The translations under genes and the position numbers were made by a program. A stretch of DNA of 64,000 bases, from positions 186,001-250,000 of the forward strand of contig NZ_RQFO01000014.1 in assembly GCF_004770045.1 (NCBI RefSeq), written 5' to 3'. The notes beneath the pieces were generated by a model. The model was given only the letters and a program-made list of their open reading frames with translations, searched no databases and was not told where the DNA came from. The DNA is from Leptospira montravelensis. Lineage in GTDB: Bacteria > Spirochaetota > Leptospiria > Leptospirales > Leptospiraceae. Numbering within the stretch: the stretch's first letter is position 1; every line of letters starts with the position of its first letter. Positions 45,185-53,872 of this stretch are shown here, piece after piece.

Positions 45185-47695
45185 TCAGCTACGAAGTAAC
45201 CTGGAAACCAAAACTTTTGTCATATCGTAAAACAAAACTCCGACAAATGCAACTAGTATCGCTGAAGAAAACTGAAGAAAATTAAGTGGAACAAATCGGA
45301 ACATTGTATTCATCCCTGGCAGATACATAGACAATACAAGAACTGCTATAGTGCCTGAAAAGACATAACGAATGATTTGATTGGGAATTCGCATCCTACT
45401 CCACATTGACTCATGTAAAGACCTATTTGCGAGGATTAAGAATAAATTCGAAAATACTAATGTAACAAATGTAGCAGTGCTTACGACTTTCGGAGACGAA
45501 TCCCCTTTCAGGTATAATTCTGTGATCCAATATGAAGACACGACCGACAACAAAGAAAACGCACCTTGAATCAAAGAGTTAATGAACAATTCTCGATCTA
45601 ACAGAGGTTCCGTTGTTTCTCTTGGTTTCCTCTTCATAAGATCAGACTCGGCAGATTCTCGTTCGAATACAATCGTACAAGTAGGGTCAATTACCATTTC
45701 CATAAATACGATATGAATTGCCGATAAAACGATGATTGGCCAATCAAAGATGATTGGGAAAAAAGTAATACCAACAATTGGAATATGAACACCTATTAAA
45801 TAACCTAAAGCCTTTTTTAAGTTATCAAAAATCTGCCTTCCAATTCTGACTGACTCTAATATGGAAGAAAACGAATCGTCTAACAATACAATATCTGCCG
45901 CTTCACGTGCTACATCTGTCCCACGTTCCCCCATAGCAACACCAATGTTAGCTGTGCGTAATGCCGGTGCGTCATTTACACCGTCTCCAGTCATAGCAAC
46001 AATTTCCCCATCCGCTTTCAACATTCGAACGATGCGCCATTTATCTTCTGGGCTGACTCGTGAAAATATATTACATTTACGAATGACTTTCTGCATTTCT
46101 TCGTCGCTAAGATTGGAAAATTCTTTTCCTGTATATACAAAGTGGGAATCTTTTAGACCTATTTGATCAGCAATGTTTTTTGCAGTTTCTGGATAGTCTC
46201 CAGTAATCATAATTACGCGAATACCAGATTCGTAAGCAGTTTTTACGGCTAATGGTACTATCTCTCGAATTGGATCCAAAAACGCAAGTAGGCCATAGAA
46301 AGCATACTCAACTTGTTTTCTTTCGTCCGGAATTTCTTTTGTTGGGGATTTGGATTTGGCAACACCAAGCACACGAAACCCTTTTTTAGCCAATTCATTT
46401 GTTTTCTCTGTCCATAATTCCAATTCAGAACCTGTAAAATTACATAAGTCAAAAATTGCTTCTGGAGAACCCTTGGCATAACAAAAATAAACATCAGCTT
46501 CCTTTAGAACTCGAACCATTGTTAAGTGATCTGGAGACAAGGGAAAATCTCTTACGGATAACAATGCGGAATCTTCATTTTGTTCTAATAGAGTCCAACA
46601 ATCAGAAATTGCAATATCCATTGGATCAAAACTTGGATGTTTGGAAGCGCAATATGCTATATGTAGTAATTCCTTTATTTCATCGGATATTTTTACAGTG
46701 GGACTTAACTCCGTTGTTTCAATAGGAGTTACGACAAAACCAACTTTCATTTTATTCTGTGTAATGGTTCCAGTTTTATCAGAACAAAGAACCGTGGCTG
46801 CACCTAAAGTTTCGATAATAGAAGACCTACGAACTAAAACATTTTTTGTGCTCAATCGAAATGCACCTAATGCAAAGAAAATTGTTAATACTAAAGGGAG
46901 TTCTTCTGGCATCAAACCAATAGCCAATGTAAGTCCTGAAAGTAGTCCTTGTAACCACTGACTTCGGGCAATTCCAAAATAAAGTGCAAGAATCACACAC
47001 AATGAGGCCGCAACAATAAATAAATTTCGAACTAAACGTGCGACTTCTATTTCAAGTAAGGTTCTCCCTACAGCCTCATCCGCAATTTTTCTACCGATTT
47101 TACCAATTTCAGTATGGTTTCCAACTGCTTTAACACGACAAACACCCTCTCCACTAACAACTAACGAACCACAAAATACTGAATTCGATTGAGATTTTGT
47201 AACAGGTACTGATTCTCCTGTCAGTAAAGATTCATCACAAGAAAACAATCGATCGGATATAAGTTCTGCGTCAGCAGGAACCCTATCCCCTTCATTAAGG
47301 ATTAGTAAATCATCAAAAACCACATCCTTACCTTCAATACGGAGGATTTGTCTGTCACGGATCACATTGGTTCTTGGACTTGCAAGAGAACGTAAAGCTG
47401 ATATAGCCGTTTCTGTTTTTTTTTCTTGGATAAAAGTGATAGTGATAATTCCAATAACAGAACCTAACAATAAAAGAGCTTCTCCTTGATCCCCTAAAAG
47501 TAAATATACTATACTTATGGAAATGAGAAGCAAAATCATCGGCTCCATTACCACACCCAGTAACATCTGAAAGATTCCCTTTTTTTGGGAAGAGCTGATT
47601 TCATTGGCACCATATTTTATACGGTTTTTCCTAACCTGTTCTTGGGTTAAGCCCATGAGGATGTATTCTGAGATTTGTTTGGGTACTGAAGGCAT
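45185..47695 (-). CDS. P-type cation-transporting ATPase (P2A-like)
   Basis: An 836-residue P-type ATPase: N-terminal cation-ATPase domain (NRIKYGANEI), actuator loop with TGES (159-162), the ion-site helix with PEELP (263-267), phosphorylation motif CSDKTGTIT with Asp306, the TGDGVNDAPALR hinge, and six C-terminal helices. Calcium-type pumps usually have PEGLP in helix 4; here PEELPLV adds an acidic residue in the ion path, as in a subset of bacterial cation pumps. It exports a cation, perhaps Ca2+, Mg2+ or Mn2+; the exact one is not decided by sequence. Monocistronic. Confidence 0.85.
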   Translation of the reverse strand: MPSVPKQISEYILMGLTQEQVRKNRIKYGANEISSSQKKGIFQMLLGVVMEPMILLLISISIVYLLLGDQGEALLLLGSVIGIITITFIQEKKTETAISALRSLASPRTNVIRDRQILRIEGKDVVFDDLLILNEGDRVPADAELISDRLFSCDESLLTGESVPVTKSQSNSVFCGSLVVSGEGVCRVKAVGNHTEIGKIGRKIADEAVGRTLLEIEVARLVRNLFIVAASLCVILALYFGIARSQWLQGLLSGLTLAIGLMPEELPLVLTIFFALGAFRLSTKNVLVRRSSIIETLGAATVLCSDKTGTITQNKMKVGFVVTPIETTELSPTVKISDEIKELLHIAYCASKHPSFDPMDIAISDCWTLLEQNEDSALLSVRDFPLSPDHLTMVRVLKEADVYFCYAKGSPEAIFDLCNFTGSELELWTEKTNELAKKGFRVLGVAKSKSPTKEIPDERKQVEYAFYGLLAFLDPIREIVPLAVKTAYESGIRVIMITGDYPETAKNIADQIGLKDSHFVYTGKEFSNLSDEEMQKVIRKCNIFSRVSPEDKWRIVRMLKADGEIVAMTGDGVNDAPALRTANIGVAMGERGTDVAREAADIVLLDDSFSSILESVRIGRQIFDNLKKALGYLIGVHIPIVGITFFPIIFDWPIIVLSAIHIVFMEMVIDPTCTIVFERESAESDLMKRKPRETTEPLLDRELFINSLIQGAFSLLSVVSSYWITELYLKGDSSPKVVSTATFVTLVFSNLFLILANRSLHESMWSRMRIPNQIIRYVFSGTIAVLVLSMYLPGMNTMFRFVPLNFLQFSSAILVAFVGVLFYDMTKVLVSRLLRS

Positions 47696-47749
47696 ATTCT
47701 TATTTGATTTGGTCTTGTATTTTAAAAGAATTCAGTTTAACATTCTAGA

Positions 47750-49093
47750 ATGTGCGATACATCCCTTGCCACTGAAAAATTTACTAAGACTCAAAAAAGA
47801 ATCTTTGCCAAAAACTCGGATCGCGAACCAAACGAAGCACAGTCCATAGTTCATCTTCCACGTTTAGAGTATAAAAAAGGTTCTTTGTTACGTACTACTT
47901 ATATAGAAATTCCACAAGCACCCGTCACTTATGAAGTTTTTTTAAGTAAACCCTTCCATATGTGGGGTGCAGAAATGGGTGTAAATGAATTTGGGCTTTG
48001 TATAGGAAATGAAGCAGTATTTACCAATGTAAAAATACCAAAAAAAAATAACGGCTTAACAGGAATGGATTTAATTCGATTGGCATTGGAAAGATGTAAA
48101 TCGGCCAAAGACGGCTTATTTCTGATCACTGAACTCTTAGAATCTTATGGTCAAGATGCTTGCGGTGGATATGAAAATAAAACTTTTTATTACCACAATA
48201 GTTTCATCATTGCTGACCGCACTGAAGGTTATGTTTTAGAAACAGCAGATAAATACTGGGTAGCCAAAAAAATAGATTCGTTTTATGCCATATCCAATGG
48301 ACTTACGATAGGATCAGACTTTGAATATTCTTCTCCAAACCTAATTGAGAAATTAAAGAAAACTAATAAAGAATTTTCATTCAAAGAACATTTTAGTGAT
48401 CATTTTTACACTTATATGAGCCACTGCAAAGACAGAAGAAAATTAAATGAAAAAACGGCTGATAGTTTGGAAAAAGAAACAGAAAGTTATACAGTTGAAC
48501 AATCAATAGAAACACTAAAAACACATACGATTGAACCTGATGAATTCGAACCGTCTTCTTCTTCGATGAAGTCCCTTTGTTTACATGCTACAGGTCCGAT
48601 TACCCCAAACCAAACCAACGGAAGTTTAATCGTAGAATGGGATACATCTGAAACTAACCAGGACCCTCTTAGAATATTTTATACAGGAACTTCGACACCT
48701 TGCCTGAGTCTGTTTAAACCATTTTATTTTGGGACAAAAAATTTCATTGGATCTTCAAGTCTAAACTCTCAATCCGCATATTCTGAAACCTTATGGTGGT
48801 TACACGAATCAATTGCAAGAAAATCAAATTTTGATTACCAAGCGGTTAGATCAATTTTAGTTCCAACTTTAATTGGATTACAAGAATCAGTTATTAATAT
48901 CTCAAAAGAATTCCTTTCACCTCAGAAAAAAGAAGAAGTACAATGGCGTTTCTTGAAAGACCATGTCAATATACTAAAGAAAGTTGATGAAGAGTTAATA
49001 CAGGCAAAAATCGGAAGAAGCCGTTGGCAAAATCCACTATTCCAAATTTACTGGTCGGGACAAAATCGAAAACTAAAGATTCCTTTCTGCTAA
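47750..49093 (+). CDS. C69/secernin-type Ntn hydrolase
   Basis: A 447-residue protein starting MCDTSLA, so that Cys2 becomes the N-terminal nucleophile after removal of Met, as in the C69 dipeptidase/secernin family. The family's FAKNSDREPNEAQ block (24-36) and the WGAEMGVNEFGLCIGNEAVF, then YVLETADKYWVAKKI, then FYAISNGLTIG stretches are all present. It may hydrolyse dipeptides or other amide bonds in the cytoplasm; no signal peptide. Secernin activity is poorly known, so the substrate is not assigned. Its 3' end overlaps the convergent glycerate kinase gene by 21 bp. Confidence 0.85.
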   Translation: MCDTSLATEKFTKTQKRIFAKNSDREPNEAQSIVHLPRLEYKKGSLLRTTYIEIPQAPVTYEVFLSKPFHMWGAEMGVNEFGLCIGNEAVFTNVKIPKKNNGLTGMDLIRLALERCKSAKDGLFLITELLESYGQDACGGYENKTFYYHNSFIIADRTEGYVLETADKYWVAKKIDSFYAISNGLTIGSDFEYSSPNLIEKLKKTNKEFSFKEHFSDHFYTYMSHCKDRRKLNEKTADSLEKETESYTVEQSIETLKTHTIEPDEFEPSSSSMKSLCLHATGPITPNQTNGSLIVEWDTSETNQDPLRIFYTGTSTPCLSLFKPFYFGTKNFIGSSSLNSQSAYSETLWWLHESIARKSNFDYQAVRSILVPTLIGLQESVINISKEFLSPQKKEEVQWRFLKDHVNILKKVDEELIQAKIGRSRWQNPLFQIYWSGQNRKLKIPFC

Positions 49094-50260
49094 CAAAAGG
49101 ACCAAAAGATCATTTACATTGGTTCCTGTAGCTCCCGTGAATAATAGAGAGTTTGTATCTTTTAAAATGGGATAGGAATTAGAAACATTTAGTTCTTTTT
49201 CCACATCCCAACCATTTCTTCTCATTTGTTTCAAAGTTTCTGGTCCAACAATTCCACCAGCTGCATCCGTTGGTCCATCTGTGCCGTCAGTTCCACTAGA
49301 CAAAAACAACCAATCACGATCAATTTCTATAGATTCTGATAGGATGGCCATACGAAGTGCTGTCTCCTGATTTCTACCTCCCTTGCCATTCCCATAAACA
49401 GGACAAACCAATTCACCACCTAGTAAAATGGCTTGTTTATGTTGGTTTCCTTTGGCCAATACAACTTCAACTAACATAGATTTAGCGGTTTCTTCACTTG
49501 TTAGGTCCCAAGAATCAGAGAGAATTTTCACTTCATAACCTAAACTTACTGCCTTTTTTTTCATTGCGGCTAAAGAAACAGATAAATTTCCCATTACATA
49601 ATACTCGCTACCTGGATAAGTTGGTCCAGACGCAATCACCGCAGGATCATCACCTAACACATCTGAAATGGCAAAAGTATATACTTTTAAATTCGGATTT
49701 AAGTGCTTTAGAAGTTTTCCTGCTTTTACTGCAGAATACTTTTTTCTTTCTGCGTTGATTTCATGGATACTAAGACCCTTCTTCAGTAAATTTTCATTCA
49801 TTTGAATTATATCATACAAATCAAATCCATCTTCTGGTATTTCAAAAAGACTAGACCCGCCACCCGATAACAAAATGATCAATTGGTGACTTTCATCTAA
49901 ATCCTGTAGTTCTGTAAAAACTTCCTTGGAATACAATTCCGTATTAATATCTGGAACGGGATGAGCGGCTTCCCTACATTTCCAAACTCCCAGTTGCCCC
50001 TTGGATTTGATTTCGTTAGGAAGGTATTCGTATTTCGTTAGAATAAAACCTGAGTCCACAGGAAAAGTTTCCTGAAAAGACAATGCCATTTCATAGGCAG
50101 CTTTTCCCAAAGCAAAAACGTAAGTTTTTTTTCTTGAATTGCGTATCTCTTCATTTAATTTCGAGTGTTTATTCCAAAAATCTAATGAAAGAAATTTTGG
50201 TGTTGCCGCTCGCACACCTTCCCAAAAAAGACCTTCAATATCATCTCTTAAAGAGTTCAA
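49073..50260 (-). CDS. Glycerate 2-kinase (DUF4147/MOFRL family)
   Basis: A 395-residue enzyme of the GckA/TtuD type, phosphorylating glycerate to 2-phosphoglycerate. ATP-side motifs LILLSGGGSSLFEIPEDG and AISDVLGDDPAVIASGPTYPG are typical, and the C-terminal MOFRL segment LLGGELVCPVYGNGKGGRNQETALRMA followed by SSGTDGTDGPTDAAGG is diagnostic. The start is TTG at 50260 (NSLRDDI), three nt after the stop of the upstream flavoprotein gene, with GGAAA six nt before; this spacing suggests coupled translation with that gene. Confidence 0.9.
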   Translation of the reverse strand: MNSLRDDIEGLFWEGVRAATPKFLSLDFWNKHSKLNEEIRNSRKKTYVFALGKAAYEMALSFQETFPVDSGFILTKYEYLPNEIKSKGQLGVWKCREAAHPVPDINTELYSKEVFTELQDLDESHQLIILLSGGGSSLFEIPEDGFDLYDIIQMNENLLKKGLSIHEINAERKKYSAVKAGKLLKHLNPNLKVYTFAISDVLGDDPAVIASGPTYPGSEYYVMGNLSVSLAAMKKKAVSLGYEVKILSDSWDLTSEETAKSMLVEVVLAKGNQHKQAILLGGELVCPVYGNGKGGRNQETALRMAILSESIEIDRDWLFLSSGTDGTDGPTDAAGGIVGPETLKQMRRNGWDVEKELNVSNSYPILKDTNSLLFTGATGTNVNDLLVLLLAERNL

Positions 50261-50263
50261 AAA

Positions 50264-52525
50264 TTATTTCCGCAATTTTGCCTGAAACAAATCATAACGA
50301 ATCCCAGTAGAATTGATGGAACCAAATTCCAATACTTCTGTAGGACAAAGGGATACACAAGCAGAACATCTTACACATTGCACACTATCCATTGGAATTC
50401 CTCTACTTGCATATCCCATTACATCGATTCCTTGATGGCAATTTTTTGTACAAATATTGCAAGATATACATTTCTTCTTTTCAGCAAAGATACGGAATTT
50501 ACTGAACTTTACATAAATATGCATAAGTGAAGCCAAAGGACAAAACATTCTGCACCAGATCCTTCCCGAAAAAAGGAAATAGAATCCCACACCAACAACA
50601 CCTGCAAGGCCAATATCTACGACAATATCATAAATCCATTTCACAGAATCAGCAATCGACTCACTTAAAGCCAAATTGGGATTTACAATCTTACCATACA
50701 CTCCAACTAACTTTAACAATGTAAGTATAAATGCTAATAATAGAATGTATTGTCCCGAATGCTCTAACCGGTAGGCCCATTTCCCATGTGGCATTTTTTG
50801 TCTATGTTCATCTCCCAATGTTTCCGCAAGGCCACCACAAGAACATATCCAACCGCAATAAGCCCCTTTTCCATAACGATAAACTAATAAAGGAATAAAC
50901 CCAAAACTAAACAATACACCATAACCTAACCAAAAGTTGGTGATACCGCCATCATATAAAACACCCATACTAAGAGGCCATGCCAATATAAATCCATATG
51001 CTTTCCAGTATGCATCATTCGGAAAAATTTCTGTTCGAATATAACCTTCCGGACTCCCTAAATAACCCTTATCACCTAGTTCAGGTAAAATCAATTCAGG
51101 CAATAAAAACAGAAAGAAAACTTGTATGAAGATTAAACTAAGAGTTTGGTAAAATATATATTCAGTTTTACGAACAAAAATTCTTCGAATTCCAAAAACC
51201 AAAATAGTTAAAGAGTATAACATGGTATAATGGAACGAAGGATATTTTCCCATAAAGGGTTGATTCCAGTATGTGGCAGCAAGATAAACAAATAGAAAAT
51301 ACGAAAACGCAAAAAGTAGATAACTATTCCTGATAAAAACCCAAGGATAAAATTTTCCAAACCCATGTTTAAATTTCAAAAATACAAATAGAGATAACGA
51401 AAGAATTGATAAACCACCAAAAAAAGTAGCTAATGGTGAGAACCATCCCGGTCCATAAAAAGATGCTTTCCCAAAATACGCAAGAGTTGCAAAAGAAAAT
51501 AACGAGGTAAATCCCACCCAATCAGAAAATGATTTTTCATTTTGAATTTTAATTCCGATTTTTTTTAAAAAAGGAATTGGTGGTGTTGTACCAGTTAAAA
51601 TATAAATCAAATCCGATTTGATTTTTAATGCGGAAGAAGGAGTTTTCACAAAAACATTTGATTCGGAAATATCTGAAACTTCAGATTCTAATAAAAGTTT
51701 TACTTTTCCGGCCTGAACTAACAGCTCTAAACTTTTTAAATTTTCTTCCTTGGGCCTTCGAAGGTCTTTCCCTCTGTGGATTAAATTTACCTCTTTTGCA
51801 TATCTTACACATGCGATAGCAGCTTCAACGGCAGAATCTCCACCTCCAACGATGACTATAGATTTATCCTTTGTATCATATGGATCAAAGAGTCGGTAAA
51901 AAACAGATGAAGATGTTTCGCCCTTCACTCCTAAACGTTTTGGATCCCCTGATTTTCCAATGGCAATAACTACCGAACTTGTAAGGTAGGAATCCCCTGA
52001 TTCTGTTTTTACAATATAAAGAGAACCTTCCCTATGAATGGAAGAAACTCGTTTTCCAACTACCAATTCGATAGGCTCATTTTTTAATAATAGATTTAGA
52101 TATTCTAATAGATCTTCTTTTGTTGAATCTTGGATATTTAACTTGGATAATGATTTTATACCTTTCGGTTCTGCAAAAATTGGCTTTTTATTAGGATAAC
52201 TTAGTATCGTTTGGAAAGGAAGGTTTGCTTCTAGGACGATATACTTTTTTCCCAATCTACTGGCTTCATAAGCACAAGACAAACCGGCAGGTCCAGAACC
52301 AATAATGACAGCATCTAAACAATCGACTTTATTTTCTCGAATGTGTTTCCAAACATTAACCCCACTTTCCGCAGCCAATTTTAAAAGAGGAACACCCGTT
52401 AGATCCCCGATGATAAATACATTGGGGAGATTGGTCTCATAAGTTTCAGATATTTCAGGATAAATTTCCACAGGTCCTGTAGGAACAGACTTGGTTAACC
52501 AACGAAAATAGGAAGATGGCCACAT
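50264..52525 (-). CDS. FAD/NAD(P) oxidoreductase fused to membrane polyferredoxin
   Basis: A 753-residue fusion. Residues about 30-340 are a thioredoxin-reductase-like flavoprotein (FAD motif GSGPAG at 76-81; NAD motif VIVGGGDSAVEAA near 225). Then come about nine membrane helices (345-640) including a CGWICSCGG cysteine block like the NapH/CcoG/RdxA group, and a C-terminal pair of 4Fe-4S clusters, CISCNICTKNC and CVRCSACVSLCP. Electrons could pass from NAD(P)H through FAD across the membrane to iron-sulphur acceptors. The first 60 residues repeat a C-terminal flavoprotein motif (NVFIIGDLTGVPLLKLAAESG), an odd, permuted order. Function unassigned. Confidence 0.75.
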   Translation of the reverse strand: MWPSSYFRWLTKSVPTGPVEIYPEISETYETNLPNVFIIGDLTGVPLLKLAAESGVNVWKHIRENKVDCLDAVIIGSGPAGLSCAYEASRLGKKYIVLEANLPFQTILSYPNKKPIFAEPKGIKSLSKLNIQDSTKEDLLEYLNLLLKNEPIELVVGKRVSSIHREGSLYIVKTESGDSYLTSSVVIAIGKSGDPKRLGVKGETSSSVFYRLFDPYDTKDKSIVIVGGGDSAVEAAIACVRYAKEVNLIHRGKDLRRPKEENLKSLELLVQAGKVKLLLESEVSDISESNVFVKTPSSALKIKSDLIYILTGTTPPIPFLKKIGIKIQNEKSFSDWVGFTSLFSFATLAYFGKASFYGPGWFSPLATFFGGLSILSLSLFVFLKFKHGFGKFYPWVFIRNSYLLFAFSYFLFVYLAATYWNQPFMGKYPSFHYTMLYSLTILVFGIRRIFVRKTEYIFYQTLSLIFIQVFFLFLLPELILPELGDKGYLGSPEGYIRTEIFPNDAYWKAYGFILAWPLSMGVLYDGGITNFWLGYGVLFSFGFIPLLVYRYGKGAYCGWICSCGGLAETLGDEHRQKMPHGKWAYRLEHSGQYILLLAFILTLLKLVGVYGKIVNPNLALSESIADSVKWIYDIVVDIGLAGVVGVGFYFLFSGRIWCRMFCPLASLMHIYVKFSKFRIFAEKKKCISCNICTKNCHQGIDVMGYASRGIPMDSVQCVRCSACVSLCPTEVLEFGSINSTGIRYDLFQAKLRK

Positions 52526-52567
52526 ACTTAAAGATTGGACTCAAACTTTTAAAAAAAAGAAATGAAT

Positions 52568-53872
52568 TTAATTTACGAGTGGAAGTTGGATAGTGATTTT
52601 TGTCCCTTCTTTGGGATTACTTTTCACTCGAAGAGAACCGTCTTGTTCTTTCAATAACTCAATACAAACAAGGAGCCCAAGTCCTGTTCCTTTCTCACCG
52701 ACAGTTCCAAAGCGAGATGTAAACCTTTTCCCTTCGATAATTTTTTCTAATAGATCTTCGGTCATTCCTACACCATTGTCTTCAAAACAAATTTCCATAA
52801 ATGGGGAAATGGCTTTTGCCTCGATCCTTATCTTTCCATTTGGATGAGAATATTTTATCGCATTGGATAAAATATTGCGTAGGACAGTCGCAGTCATTCG
52901 TTCATCACAAAACACAAAATGTTCATCCGAAATTTTAGTTTCAATATGAATTCCTTTTTCTGCTGCCTGCATATTTAGAATATCAATTGCATTTTTTATT
53001 ATCACAGATAAATTTAATTGATTAGGATTACATTGGGTCTTTTTAGTTTCATTCCGAACCCAATCGAGTAAATTTTCTAACACCACAAAAGTTTGGTTTG
53101 CACTTTTTTTAAGTTCTTTTAAAGCAAAAATCAACTCTTCCCTTTCTGGTAAAGAATTTGTAAGATATCCTAAAAATGTACTCATAGTTCCAATGGGACC
53201 TTTTAAATCGTGAGCCAAAATGGAAAAAATTCTGTCCTTATGATCATTGATACGAATCATTTCTTTTTGGATTCGATTGATATTTCTTAAAAAATAAAAC
53301 ATAAATAAGGCAACAAAAGACAAACATGAAATAACTGAATTGATACGAAATAAATCTTGAACTTCTTTATAATATAAAAGAGTTCCTTTGGCAAACACAC
53401 CTGGTTTCCCTAAAAACTCAAACCAAAGATAAAAGACAGTGTTCATAAGGAAAACAAAAAGAATCCACCATTTCTCCTCGTAAGGAAAAATCACAAACGG
53501 AACAATCGCAAACATTAGAAAGTAGTAATAAAAACCGCCAGACGTTCCAAAACTAATGGTAGAAACCAAAAACAATGGGACGGAAATTGTGAATACTAAA
53601 ATGATACGGGATAAAAAATACTTTTTCTTAGTATTCAAATATAATATATAAACTAACACCGAGATAACGATTACATGAATCAAATTCATGAACAGGTAAT
53701 GAGGAGCGCCTGCAATGGCAAAAAAAACGGAATACTGAATGTTTGAAAAAATTCCTAATAATGCAACTAAATTGGAAAGTTGAACACGAACTGAAGATTC
53801 CAAACTCAAATCTTCAGTGACTCCTAAATTGAGTAGTCGACGAATTCCCAATTTTCCAATCAATGTATTCAT
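52568..53872 (-). CDS. Membrane sensor histidine kinase
   Basis: A 434-residue kinase with about six N-terminal membrane helices (30-200) and no large sensor domain, then HisKA (KDRIFSILAHDLKGPIGTMSTFLGYL with the His in AHDLKGP) and HATPase (FEDNGVGMTEDLLEKI, then GTGLGLLVCIELL). It resembles the multi-helix quorum or membrane-sensing kinases. Its ATG overlaps the stop of the SpoIIE phosphatase gene (ATGA), so both are made from one transcript. No cognate regulator is adjacent. Confidence 0.85.
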   Translation of the reverse strand: MNTLIGKLGIRRLLNLGVTEDLSLESSVRVQLSNLVALLGIFSNIQYSVFFAIAGAPHYLFMNLIHVIVISVLVYILYLNTKKKYFLSRIILVFTISVPLFLVSTISFGTSGGFYYYFLMFAIVPFVIFPYEEKWWILFVFLMNTVFYLWFEFLGKPGVFAKGTLLYYKEVQDLFRINSVISCLSFVALFMFYFLRNINRIQKEMIRINDHKDRIFSILAHDLKGPIGTMSTFLGYLTNSLPEREELIFALKELKKSANQTFVVLENLLDWVRNETKKTQCNPNQLNLSVIIKNAIDILNMQAAEKGIHIETKISDEHFVFCDERMTATVLRNILSNAIKYSHPNGKIRIEAKAISPFMEICFEDNGVGMTEDLLEKIIEGKRFTSRFGTVGEKGTGLGLLVCIELLKEQDGSLRVKSNPKEGTKITIQLPLVN

